Part shown: piece after piece, positions 25,205 through 36,939 of the stretch
Numbering within the stretch: position 1 is the first letter of the stretch
Layout: the number at the start of each line of letters is the position of its first letter
NCBI GenBank assembly: GCA_026724425.1
Contig: JAIUCV010000089.1
Span: 3,162,001 to 3,226,000 of the forward strand
DNA: 64,000 bases
Direction of reading: 5' to 3'
DNA from: Erythrophleum ivorense
Lineage: Eukaryota; Streptophyta; Magnoliopsida; Fabales; Fabaceae
Notes under the pieces: model-generated
What the model was told of the DNA's origin: nothing
Databases searched by the model: none
The model's input: the letters and a program-made list of their open reading frames with translations, nothing else
Translations under genes and position numbers: made by a program

Positions 25205-26278
25205 ACAGTCTTTTGTTTGTAATTGCAGTCTTGTTTGTCATCAGGATGTTCTGATATGAAATTATATGCACTTGACATGTATCATGCTTTAAGAACGCTA
25301 AGTTTATTTTCAGTCAATAAATATTTCTTGTGATTCAATTTGGATATGCCCCAACATACCAATGCTTTTGGATCTAAGATGAAAATTAGTCATGTGGAAA
25401 AAATAATAAATAAAACAGATGCCATGTTTTGCTTCGCAGATATGGCCTTTCATAGAATTACTGATTTGTCACCTTGAACATCCTACTTGGCTCACCTTTA
25501 ACCGCATTAATCTGGCCAAAGTTGGGCATGCTACCCTGGATTTCAAATCTTTCCTCGACATCGTCTCTATATATTACATGCTTCACCATTTCTTGGTTAT
25601 CGAAGAACTTTGTCTCAGCTTTTTGTTACTAGCAAGGTATTATGAACCCATTATCCGTTAGGCGTATGCCTTTTTTGGGGCCTAAATTTGTTTGTCCTTG
25701 TTTGATTAAAATTTTGATGTGATCTAAACTTAGCCATGGGTTAAAAAGCTTGTCCAATTTGATAAGTTTGATATGAAAAAAATGAATATGAACATGAAAA
25801 AAAAGACATTTTTTAAAAGTTTGAATAAAATGAGTATGTCTTAGGTTTTTTTCTTTTCAACTTAGTTTGCAGGTTGATATATTTTTTTAATATTATCAAT
25901 TAATATTTTACTTTTTTAATATTTTTAATTTTTATCATTTTCTTAACTTTTAAGTATTGAAATAATAATATTTAATGTAAAAATAAAAAATAAATTATAA
26001 TATTATGTGGTAAAAATTACTATATTTGAACAAAAAATAAATTGATTAGAAATAATATATTACATAATATAAAAAATCACAATAGTTATAAGAAATAGAT
26101 TTTAAATCAATATTACATGACATCTTTTTTATTTTTAATGAAAAACTAAGTTTAAATTTTTTTAAAAAAATTATGGGCCAGGCTTGGATATGAGATCTAT
26201 TTTTTAGCCTCTTTTTTTTATAGGTCCAATTTGTTCTATTCAAAGTGATCAGGTCCTTTTTGTTGGTAGTATTGTTGA

Positions 26279-26319
<41 letters not shown>

Positions 26320-27490
26320 TGTTTAATTTTGACCTTCCAAAATTTAGTGCCAAATTTATTATCAATTGGATGTCAAATTTAAATGAGTTAAGGTTGCTAG
26401 GTAAATAAAATTTAAGTCAGCAAATTGTTAAGTTTGATATTAAATTTTAGATGAATAATGTGATAGAAGGATAAAATTGAGTCATTTTAGATAATAAAAG
26501 GGTAATATTGCATCATTAAAACTTTTACTAGACTAGAAATACTAAAAGTAAAAGTCTGAACTAAATTTTGACAAACTCCTCTATAAAAAGAAAATTCTAT
26601 CATATTAGAATGGAGGTCTCCGTGGTGAGGATATACCTTGTCCTGGCTTCATGGTACATAACTTTTCATTAAAGAGTCAGGAATTGCTAACGGACATTGC
26701 AACCCTGGATTTTAAAATCCAAAAAGACCAAAGGCTTGTGAAGTCAGCAAATGATTATCCAAAGGTCGAAGGAGATAATTATAATTTCTTGTTTAAACAA
26801 TTGATTTGGTGAAAGATATATTCCCAAAATCTTTCATTCATAAGATATATTCGTAGTTCTGATCTTAATAAGAAACTTGGGGAAGGAAAGGAACTCCGTC
26901 CTTGACAAAGGCAAAGATGAAGCCAATGCAAAAATGAAATGAAATAATCAGTGTGCTATGTTTGCATGGCACTTTTAAAACAAGATTGCGATGAATGTAA
27001 TTATAATAAACATATAGAATCATTCATTAATTCTGGCTCAAAAATTTAACTTATTAACTGGAGAGAAAGTATTTTACCCTGAAAATTTGATAAAAGACAG
27101 AGAAGAACGGGGAAATGAATTTAAAGCCGATAGGAGCTATGCTAAAATGAGGCCAGGGTTATTGTCTGCATCTTATTTGAATCTTAATTTCTTTCAGTGA
27201 AGTTGGATATTAGGTTAAAATTTTAAACAATGATATCCTTCCATTTTCTTTTTCTTTTTTAATAATTTGAATGATGAAGCAGGTGGTAAAGAGAAGAAAT
27301 AAAGGGCACACATGTAAAGATCAGAACTAGAAATTTCATTAATGGGAAAAGCATTAAGTCTGAGGCAACATAGACCACCACCCTATATGTCAATTGAAAT
27401 GCGCCTACTCATCCTAAGATCAGTACCTAAGGAACACCTTTATTCTAACATTCTACTAGTAATACTATTCATCCCTAAACAAACAGCTCC
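25205..27490. other. Intergenic region between convergent genes
   Basis: This should hold the 3'UTRs of the unknown-function gene (left) and PEPCK (right, minus strand). AATAAA-like signals occur at about 25316. An AT-rich stretch covers 25860-26130, and a (TA)n microsatellite lies at 26280-26315. An open frame at 25419-25661 has no recognisable features. I see nothing else. Confidence 0.5.
26280..26315. repeat. (TA)n microsatellite
   Basis: An uninterrupted run of about 17 TA units in the convergent intergenic region. Length is probably polymorphic. Confidence 0.95.
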
Positions 27491-30400
27491 TTAGAAGTTT
27501 GGACCAGCTGCGAGAATCTCCTCTGTCAGCTTGTTGTCTGTCCCAATCTTGTAGTTGGTGAAGGTCTCAAAGTTCTTCTTGAACAACCCTGCCAGCTTCA
27601 ACAGTGTCTCCTCGTACGCCTTCTTGTCCGACCACTGCAAGTGCAATCCAACAAAACAACCCATGTCAATAAAACAAACACCTCGGAAATTGGAGTAAGG
27701 TACAGAGGAAAGGAAACTATATGTAAGAAAAGTACTAACAGTGTTCACGGGGTCCAGAATTTCTGTTGGAACTCCCTCCAACTTCGTAGGGATCTCAAGC
27801 CCAAAAATCTTGGTCTTAGTGTAAGTTTCCTTCAAGAGACTCCCAGAGTGAATTGCATCAATGATTTTCCTCGTGTAAGGAAGCTTAATGCGACTGCCAG
27901 AACAATAGCTGCAGAGGCACAAACATCAGTTTCAAATTTCGTAAAATAGTTCTGTTTTAGTTCCAGAGTACTCTATGAGGAATCAAATGCGTGAAGAACA
28001 TATTGAACTTTTACAAAAATTTACCTTCCACCAGACCATCCAGTGTTAACAAGCCATCCAGTGGCGCCATGTTTCTGCATCTTCTCGGCAAGCATGGCTG
28101 CGTATTTTGTAGGGTGAAGCATGATAAATGCTGCACCAAAGCAAGCTGAAAATGTTGCTTTTGGCTCCTTTATACCTTCCTCTGTGCCAGCAACCTTTAC
28201 TCATAACACCAAAAATAGAGAATCTTTGTGAGATTGAAGAATTAGAAATATATGAAAGACTAAGAAATTATTTTAATCCGTACCAAAGCAGTATATCCGC
28301 TAATGAAATGATACATGGTCTGAGCCAAAGTTAGCTTGCTAACAGGTGGGAGCACACCAAATGCATCACAGGCCAGAAGAATCACATTCTTGGGGTGAGG
28401 GGCAACACATGGTAAATTTGCATTTGGAATGTACTCAATTGGATAGGCTGCCCTAGTGTTTTCTGCATATTGGAAATTAAGTATTAGCAGATGATGTGAA
28501 TATAGTTTGAGAAATTCATTATTTATATACCTGTGACTGATCTGTCAAAGTAATCAACTTCTCGTGTATGCTCATCAAACACCACGTTCTCCAAAACTGA
28601 GTAATGAAATAATATCTATATTAAAATATGTTCAGAGGAAAACAAAAATAGCAAGATATGAGAAATTAATTAAATGTTAATGTAATCTTTGATTATTAAT
28701 AATTACCTGTACCAAACTTGATAGCATTCCAGATATCAGGTTCTTTCTCTCCGGACAGATCAATACATTTGGCATAGCAACCTCCTTCAATATTGGACAC
28801 ACATTTGTCACTCCAGCAGTGTTCATCATCTCCAATCAAAAACCTATTGTGGTCCGTAGAAAGAGTTGTCTTCCCAGTACCTAATTTAGGCAAGGTAAAG
28901 AAAAAGAGAACTGTAATCAAACTAGGAGAGAATAATGAAAGATAGAAGCCATAACTCATATCCAAGTAGTAGTAATGGTAGATATTAGGGGTGTGAGGGC
29001 CAACATAGGTTGCAATGGCTGTTTCTAATAATAACATTATTATCAAGACTCGGTTTAAAATTTAGAATATAAGCTCAAATTCTATCCTGTTTTAAATTAC
29101 AAAGTCCAGGTTCAATCCCTAAACTTTAAGCCTAAGTCCTCCTATAAAATTAAGTCTAATTTTTGCTCAACAAATTGAAAAGAATGGGACCCGAAAGGCT
29201 AAACTATAGAGAATTCTAAAGTTTATTATTTGTAATAACTAATATTTTATTATCATGCACAAACCTCTAGCTCTCTGTTCCAACCTGAAATGCCCACCCT
29301 AGTGGATACTGTACCTGAGAGTCCAAAGAAGAGAGCAACATCTCCATTTTTGCCCATATTGCAGCCAGAATGGAGAGACAAGATTTGGCGCTTGGGCATG
29401 AGATAATGCATGACGCTAAAAAGGCCCTTCTTCATCTCCCCGGCGTACTGAGTGCCGAGGATAACCATTTCCCTTCTTTTAAGATTGAGATCAATGCTAG
29501 TGGACGACGTCATGTAGGTAGTATAGCGATTGCAGGGGAACATTCCAGCGTTGTAGATAGTAAAATCTGGAGTCCCGAAATTCTCAAGCTCTTCGGGAGT
29601 GGGTCGGATGCACATGTTGTGCATGAACAAGGAATGGTAAGCCCGAGCAGACACAATCCTAACCTTGATTCTGTTCTCTGGGTCCCAGTTCAAGAATTGG
29701 TCGTTCACGAACACCTTGTCTAGAGAGTTCAAGTAATCCACAGCTCTTTCTCTATTCACTAAGAAACTGTGCTCGTCCATCTCAATGTTAGGCGAACCCC
29801 TTCAAACCACAACACAAAAGACATTAGTGTTATGTGTCATGTCTGATACGAAAGATATGTTTAGAGAAGGATACTTACTTTCCCCACCAAAGCTCATCCT
29901 GGGTAGTTTCGTCCTTGACAACACGCTTATCTCTGGGAGCACGACCAGTCTTGGCACCTGAGAGGGTGGCCAAGGCTCCCGTGGAAGTGATAAAGGATCC
30001 TTTCTCATACTTAATGGCCTGCTCGTATAGTTCTGCATGCAACAAATTAATCCAAACACGTGAAAGTTATACATATATAAATATTATATGACGTTAGAGA
30101 AATTAAGAAAACAAGAAATTAGATAGTAGCAGTATAGTACCTGCTGGGGAGAGATTGTAGAGGACATGAGTAAATTTCAAAGAACTGTCACTGGCGTGGA
30201 TGGTGGTTGGGAAGACGTGGTGTCCATCCTTCTTTCCTGTTGCTGGGTCTCCTTTCACCACCTTGGGTCCAGTCTCTCTCGTCAGTGATGCCAATGATGC
30301 ACTGTTAATTTCTCAAAACACAAAATTTATTATGAATTTCTTTTTAAATTAAAAAAAAATAGGGCAGTAAAAGGACGCCAAAGAAACTAGGAACATTCAC

Positions 30401-30633
30401 AGAACTACATGTAACATATCAGATAATGAGTACCTGATGGATTGGAGCTGTTGTTTCTGGAGCTGTTCTTCAGAGACGGTGGCCAAGGCAGGGTTGGTCT
30501 TTTTGGTGGGAGTGCTGGGAGCAGACCTCTTCTTCTGCATGGAGTGAAGCTCGTCAATGGTCTGAGCCTTCACGGTAGAACCATTCTCTTCCGCTCCATT
30601 AATATACTTGACGCCGTTACCGTTGGCCGCCAT
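27491..30633 (-). CDS. PCK1: Phosphoenolpyruvate carboxykinase (ATP)
   Basis: Ten coding exons, in transcript order: 30633-30434, 30301-30141, 30032-29879, 29799-29315, 28880-28707, 28596-28531, 28462-28284, 28194-28025, 27908-27740, 27634-27491. Phases close to 1902 nt (633 aa). The enzyme (EC 4.1.1.49) converts oxaloacetate plus ATP to PEP, ADP and CO2 in the cytosol, feeding gluconeogenesis and amino-acid/organic-acid metabolism. Visible motifs are the P-loop GLSGTGKT (331-338, split by an intron), the metal-binding LIGDDEH (348-354), TGWSGG near 523-528, the RIKLPYTR nucleotide-binding segment (536-543) and the C-terminus LAAGPNF. The N-terminal extension (1-70) carries KKRSAPSTP (34-42), the type of region where plant PEPCKs are phosphorylated. 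One family position usually written SYGSG reads SYCSG (530-534). The gene looks intact. Confidence 0.97.
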
Positions 30634-30810
30634 CTCTCTCTTTCTGCAACAACCAATGCAAAATCAGTATAATGTTATTACTTTGATGTTAGGATGGTTG
30701 AGATAGAAGAACCAACCAATTACTTGGAAATGGACAAGTTGGTGAATATTTTGGTGGTGGAATGAAACGTAAAGCCCAGTGCTCCTTTTAAAGGCTTCAG
30801 TAGCCGTCAT
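30634..30810 (-). promoter_or_regulatory. PEPCK leader and proximal promoter
   Basis: A GA-rich leader (GAAAGAGAGAG) directly precedes the ATG. A TATA-like element (TTTAAAA on the minus strand, plus 30786-30792) lies about 155 bp upstream of the ATG. A TTGTTGCAG just before the GA-rich leader could be the acceptor of a short 5'UTR intron, but the donor is uncertain. Confidence 0.35.
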
Positions 30811-32270
30811 GTGAGTGAGTTTAACCACGGTTACTATATATCAGGGGTGAATCTCCGAAAAGAAGAATTCCACAAATCCCATTATAGGAGTCAAGTTTGG
30901 ATAGTCAACAAAGCATGTAACTTGCACTTTCAAGTTTGGATAGTCAAAGTTGTTCGATATTTTATAATTTTTAATGTATTTTTGCTTTTTTTAAAAATTA
31001 CTCTATGTGTAAAGAAACATGTACATTTGTAGAAGTTAGATACTAAATAAAATGAGATTTGGTGGTTATGGGATTACTGCACGTTTGGAAAATGTTATAT
31101 AAAACAAAATGAATTTGTTTGCAATCACAATTAATGTAAAATTAGTTTTAATTGAACTCTGATATTATAAGGTCTAAGAATATAATTTTATTTAAAATTT
31201 ATTCATTTATAAATACATTAAAATAAAAATTTTATTTTGTTATTAATGTTAATCGTAATTACTTTGAGTGGTAATGTAATAAGGATATATTTCTTTTTCA
31301 TAGAATATTTTCTTGTAATTTAAAAATGATTCTACAAAATATATCCAATTTCTTCATAGTTATAGACTACATATATATGACTTGCCTTTTCTTTTTAAAA
31401 TACCCATAGACTTCTTTTATATTATTAAAATATACTAGCACTTTAGTTATTTTTTAAATTATAATTAATATAATAATTAATTAAAATATAATAAGATAAT
31501 TGAAAGGCCAAATTTGGTGATAATGATATTTAAAACTTAAATAAGTTGATCGCAGATATAGAAAACATGTATGATTTTAGTCTCCTCGTATGGATATGAG
31601 TAACATACGTAAACATAAATTTTTTTCAAAAAAAAAAAGGTATAGTATTTATATTTTTACTATTGAGCTCTATAATAAAAACATATAATAATGTATAAAT
31701 TTTACATATAAATATATGATTTTTGTAGTTGAGTATTATATAATTATACCTTTTAAAAAACTGTTAATACATATTATATATTTATTGAAAACATTAATAA
31801 TAAAAATATAAAAGAATTATATCTAAATTTAGTGGGTAAACATATTGTATACAACAAGTCAACGATTCTTTAGGCAGTTGATTCATAGATCTAGTCTTTG
31901 ATTGGCTTTAATGTTTTAATTAATAGTTATATTAAGCATCACTTAAAAAAAAATAGTCCTTGCTCTTTAGTCTTTACTACTTTCTTTTTTTTCTTCTCCT
32001 TTCTTTAGTAAATAATTTATTCAAATTTGCTTTTTATGGGACATTTGAGAGATATTTTTTAATATATCTTCTTTCTTGGCAAGCTAAAAAGATTTTTAGG
32101 TTTTATAAGATAAAAAACCTTTTAATAAAAAAAAACTCATAAACCCCAATGTTCAATACAATGTCACGGATAGGATATGTATTCTAAATGCAAAAAATCA
32201 AATGACCTGAGTCAAACCTAATATAATAAAGAACTTTTAAGTCAGGACTAGGGGTAGTTATAAAAAATTA

Positions 32271-32473
32271 AGGTTTTGTTTGGTTCACTGTATCACAAAT
32301 GTAATCCTTTAAATAACTTGTTAAATATTTATTATATTATTATATTTATTATTCTATCTATCAAATCATTTTTTAAAAAATAAAAATAAAATAGTTATTT
32401 TTTATTTCACCTATTTTCACCTACTCACATTTTATATTTATTTTACTATTACATCTTCCAACCAAATATACCT
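32271..32473. mobile_element. Short MITE
   Basis: The left end AGGTTTTGTTTGGTTCACTG and the reverse complement of the right end GGTATATTTGGTTGGAAGAT form an inverted terminus, and both then run into ATGTAAT. The unit is about 200 bp, AT-rich and non-coding. Confidence 0.6.
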
Positions 32474-34527
32474 TAAAAATACATTCATAGTGTAGTCCTT
32501 ATTTATTTTATTTTTAAAATAAATATTTTTTAAATTTAATTCATCAAACATTATACTGCAATCAAATTGATCCTTTCAAAAAGTACTTGTGGACTCTTTA
32601 AAACTCTAATACAAAATGGTATTATTTTAGAGGTTAAAAATGCACAAACAAAAATATGAAATTTTATTTTTATCTAATAGAAAGATCTTTTTTATTTAAA
32701 AAAAATATTTAGAGACTAAATTTAAAAAAAAATTTCAAGAATTAAATTACTATTTTTGTAAGTCAAATTATTCACTCACTTCATTGGAATATCTGAGACT
32801 TTTCTCACTAGAAGACTAATCCTTTGATTGTAACTCTTTTAAATAGTAATGTCAATAAACCACCAAGGGTCAAGAGTATTTGAAAAAAAAAAAAAGAAAC
32901 CATTAGATTAGGTCCATAATTTTTAATTGGAGGAATTACATTTTATTCCATAAACTAAAATTTGATTACAAAAAGTCATTTTTAAAATTTAAAATGTACC
33001 AAAGCATCTCTTTGAACTTTGAATTGAAATCAAATTGTTAAAATTCAATTATTGTTTTGGACAAGTAAAGAACTTAATCTTTGCAAGTTCAACATTAAGT
33101 GAAGTATTGTTTGTCGCATTCAAAATCACATAGCTTGTTGTCATTAACTTTAGGATAAATTACTCTTTCTTCTTTTAAGAGATGCCTTATACAGTATTCT
33201 CATGTATTATAAAAATATATAATATCTTCTAAAACTAAAAGATAATGAAAATATTCTGAAAGAGAATATTGATGTTATTTATTAAAAATATAACTTATTA
33301 GAAAAATATTCCTTAAACATTTTTTTTCAATAGTATTCATTTGTATTGAATATCATTAATTTAATTTATTATAAAAGTTTATTAAATTTATAACAATATT
33401 TATGTTAATTAATATACATTTAATACACATGTTATTGTTGAAATCATATATTATCAATATTATTCATTAATTGGTTAATATTAAAAAAATTGTAAATATT
33501 TTTCTGTTTTAAATAATAATTTATTAATTTTAAAATATGATTTTACAATTTGTAAATTTAAAAATAAAAAATGTTATATTTATCATATATATATATATAT
33601 ATTTAATACTTCTTATATTATTTAAATAATATACATAATGGTATTTTGGTTAAAACAAATGTAATTATAATTTATTATTCATTGCACAGAATATAGGTGT
33701 AACACATATTTTTATTTCAAAAGAAAAAAAATATAATTTTTCAAAATAGAATTGAAGGAAGTAATTTACCTTTAAATCTAATTAGAATTTAACCTTTTCA
33801 TTTTAAGTCAAAAGTTCATAAGATTTCTGTTATATTCTAAGTTAAGGGGTAAAATATAATTTTGCCCTTTTAATTTTGTCATTTAGGATTGTTACACAGT
33901 TCTAATACCTCCTAGGATTTTAAATTAAATTCTTTATTATTATTATTTTGCATTGATGATAAGTATATAATTTTTTTACAGATAAGTATATAATTTATAC
34001 AACTTGATATTACATGATAAAATGTTTAAATATATATATTATAATTTTATTAAAATATTAATAATAAAAATATAAAAAATTTCATTTAAGTATAATTTGA
34101 TTCTTAACTTCTCCACTATGCTCAAATGATAACTGTAGCATATTTGCAGATGGAAGCGGCCAAGATAAAACACAAAAGTCCTTCTTTTGGTGATCTGTGT
34201 TGATTGATGAGAAACTACAGAACTTTTCGCCTATGGTAGTTGCGTTGATATATGTTGAGACCCACGCGAAGATCCTCCAGTAATTTATTTTACTGCCTGC
34301 AGTAATGTTTTCTAAGTTTTTTTTTTTGAGTTAAAAATAACATAAGGTATTTAAAAATTATAGTTAGAAGAATAAAAATATTAATTATGAGAAAAATTAT
34401 AAATTTTAGATACTTTACATTATTTTTTAAGTTTATTTTTAATCATAAAAAGTATTACTGTACATACTATGATAAAGTTAGCTAATGCAAAGCATCGACC
34501 CATTCAGACCTGAAATGACATTTTAAA

Positions 34528-34884
34528 TAGGGCTGTTTGGTATCCAAGTTAAAAATAGATTCCATTTGTATAATAAAAAAAATTATATATGCTTAAAATA
34601 TCATATTATTTACATTTAAAAAAAATTATAAATCAAATATAATAAAATTTATCTATTAATATATTAAAAATTCTTATAACAGATAATAAATTCTCAACCT
34701 TATATAGCACTTCATTTATGTAATAATAATGTAATAAGTAATTAAATATAAAATCTAGTTAGATAACTTAGTATTATTTTATTAAGAAATATGTCTCATT
34801 TTATTTGATTTAAATTTTTTTTATTAAAAGAGTATATATAATATAATATTGTAAGAGTACTTAAAATTTTCTCCAAACAGCCTA
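34528..34884. mobile_element. Short MITE with CTGTTTGG termini
   Basis: TAGGGCTGTTTGG at 34528-34540 is inverted as CCAAACAGCCTA at 34873-34884. The internal 330 bp are AT-rich and non-coding. It is typical of small hAT-like or Harbinger-like non-autonomous elements; the superfamily is not resolved. Confidence 0.65.
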
Positions 34885-36939
34885 ATAACAATTGTAACAC
34901 TAACTTGTGCGTATTGACAAGTTGTATAAGCGATTAAATAGCTATCTAAAAAACACTTTTTGGTTCGTTTTATATATTTCTAATATTAAATTCATTTTTT
35001 TAAAAATAATAATTTATATTCTTGCAAAACTAGAAGTTTAGAAACCCGGTGTCCAATTTCAGCTAACTTAAATTAATTGCCTTTTTTTGTTTGGTTGATA
35101 TTGATGTAACTCATATGTAAGGTTTTGGTATAGTGGTTAGATTATATTTTGGTATAGTGATTAGATTAATACAAAAATATTATGGCTAATGTTTGATATT
35201 TTATTAGTTATTTTTATTTTATATTAATTAAATTAGTATTATTTATAAAATTAAATGTTATTTTAATTTTATGTCTACAAAATAATAAATCTTTGTGGAT
35301 CGCACACATCATATATAATTATTTATAAAAAAGATAACGTCTAACATAACAACTATCATAATGATCAATTTTACATATCATAAAAAAAATCTTATGTATA
35401 AAATTATAATTTATTTTAATATAATAATAATGTAATATAAATATATATTAAATTATTGAGTAGTATAAATAAAAATAAAATTATTTAATACCATATTTTA
35501 AATATTTATTAAAATAGTTTTTTTAGAATTTCAAGTTAAGTTATAATTTTTTATATTTAAATTATTAAACTGTGAATCCTTCATTTATTCTATCCAATTA
35601 TAGGTTTGGTTTTTGAAACATGTGTCTCTTCATTTGTGGTAAAACAAAAATCCTACGTATGATTATCCTATATATTATAAATAGCTTGCGTGTCACATCA
35701 CTAACATTTTATAATTAATATTTTATTAATGAATAAAATTTTGAGCTATCATCAATATTGGGCTCAACTAAACCAGCAAAACAAAATGACCGAACTGTCG
35801 AGAGACTCGTAAATATCCTAACACACTGCCATGGTTAGGATCCTCAGGAGATCTTTTATTACACAAAAAAAAAAAAAACTATGAAAAAAAAATTAAAAAA
35901 TTTAAATAAAATAAAAAATAACCCTTTGCCATTCTTTAAAAAATATAATAAAACATTATTAAGTAATAATTAAAATATATAATAAACATTGCAAATAAAG
36001 AAAGGAAAGGAATTTTCTTTTTCTCTTTCTTTCTCTATATTAAAACCATATTAAGTTCTCTACATTTTTATATTTATATATTTAAAAAATAATAATACAA
36101 AAGAATAATAATATGTATGAAATTAACTTCATTGTATATTTATTCTCATTTTTTTATCTCTTTCTAAATATATTATATACGTTATATAAAAGACCTCATC
36201 TCATATCAAAACTGACCCTCAGAGTCTTCTTTTTTCGTTTCCTATTATTCTTCTATTTTAACTCACACAAATGCCTTAACAAACTACCTTGAGTGTCGAA
36301 CTCTGTAATGAAATCATCAGCCCTCTCATGACGCTGACCATACTTTATTTTAGAGAAGTGAAAATTTGTTTATTACCTGTTGAAGAGCCCAAAATTACTA
36401 AACAACACTATAATAACCTGTCAGGCCAAAATCTAACTCATAATTATTATATAAACAAAACTTATATGTAATTTTTTATAATTTGATTATTTTATTTTTT
36501 AATTATTTTATTTTTTAATTATTTTGTGACAAATATATAGTTCTTCTATTAAAATATGATAAGTGTATAGATTTTTTATATAATTAGATGATTTTTTAAT
36601 TAAATCATACACTTATCATATTTTTATTAAAAAATTATTCACTTTTATATTTTGATTAAAAATGTAAGAAACTGCAACTAATTTTAGTCTTTATTGTATT
36701 GATATTGAATGTTATAAACTTTTTCATTTCAGTACAAATAGTTAAACACAGAATTTTTGGGAAATTAATATGAGCCGGTAAATAATTCTTTTTTTGGGCC
36801 AAATATCAGCTACATGATGTTGGAGATTGTTCACGCTAGCCCAATATTATGGCCCATTAATAAATCATGTGCCTTATTCAGTAAAAGGTTAAGAAAAGGA
36901 AAAAAGGGAAAAAAATGTTAAATCTAAATCAATCTTATC

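Larger units (their letters stand above)
30811..36939. other. Gene-free, AT-rich intergenic region with small elements
   Basis: About 6 kb with no gene that I recognise between the divergent PEPCK and RMND5-like genes. It contains MITEs at 32271-32473 and 34528-34884 and a TA run at about 33585-33602. A weak, stretched relative of the foldback family may lie at 32930-33880 (ends GGAATTACATTTTATTCC and GGGGTAAAATATAATTTTGC). A/T tracts dominate the rest. Confidence 0.5.

Noticed and set aside
25419..25661. 80-codon open frame after the unknown-function gene, preceded by TTCGCAG
   Set aside because: The gene already ends with a sensible stop at 25204. The translation shows no conserved pattern and no donor upstream joins it in phase.
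29100..29125. GGTTCAATCCC, resembling a tRNA T-arm
   Set aside because: It lies in a PEPCK intron. No acceptor stem, D-arm or anticodon arm could be placed around it.
29370..29723. 117-codon open frame on the plus strand within the PEPCK gene
   Set aside because: It is antisense to PEPCK exon 4, whose protein is unmistakable. The plus-strand translation has no recognisable features.
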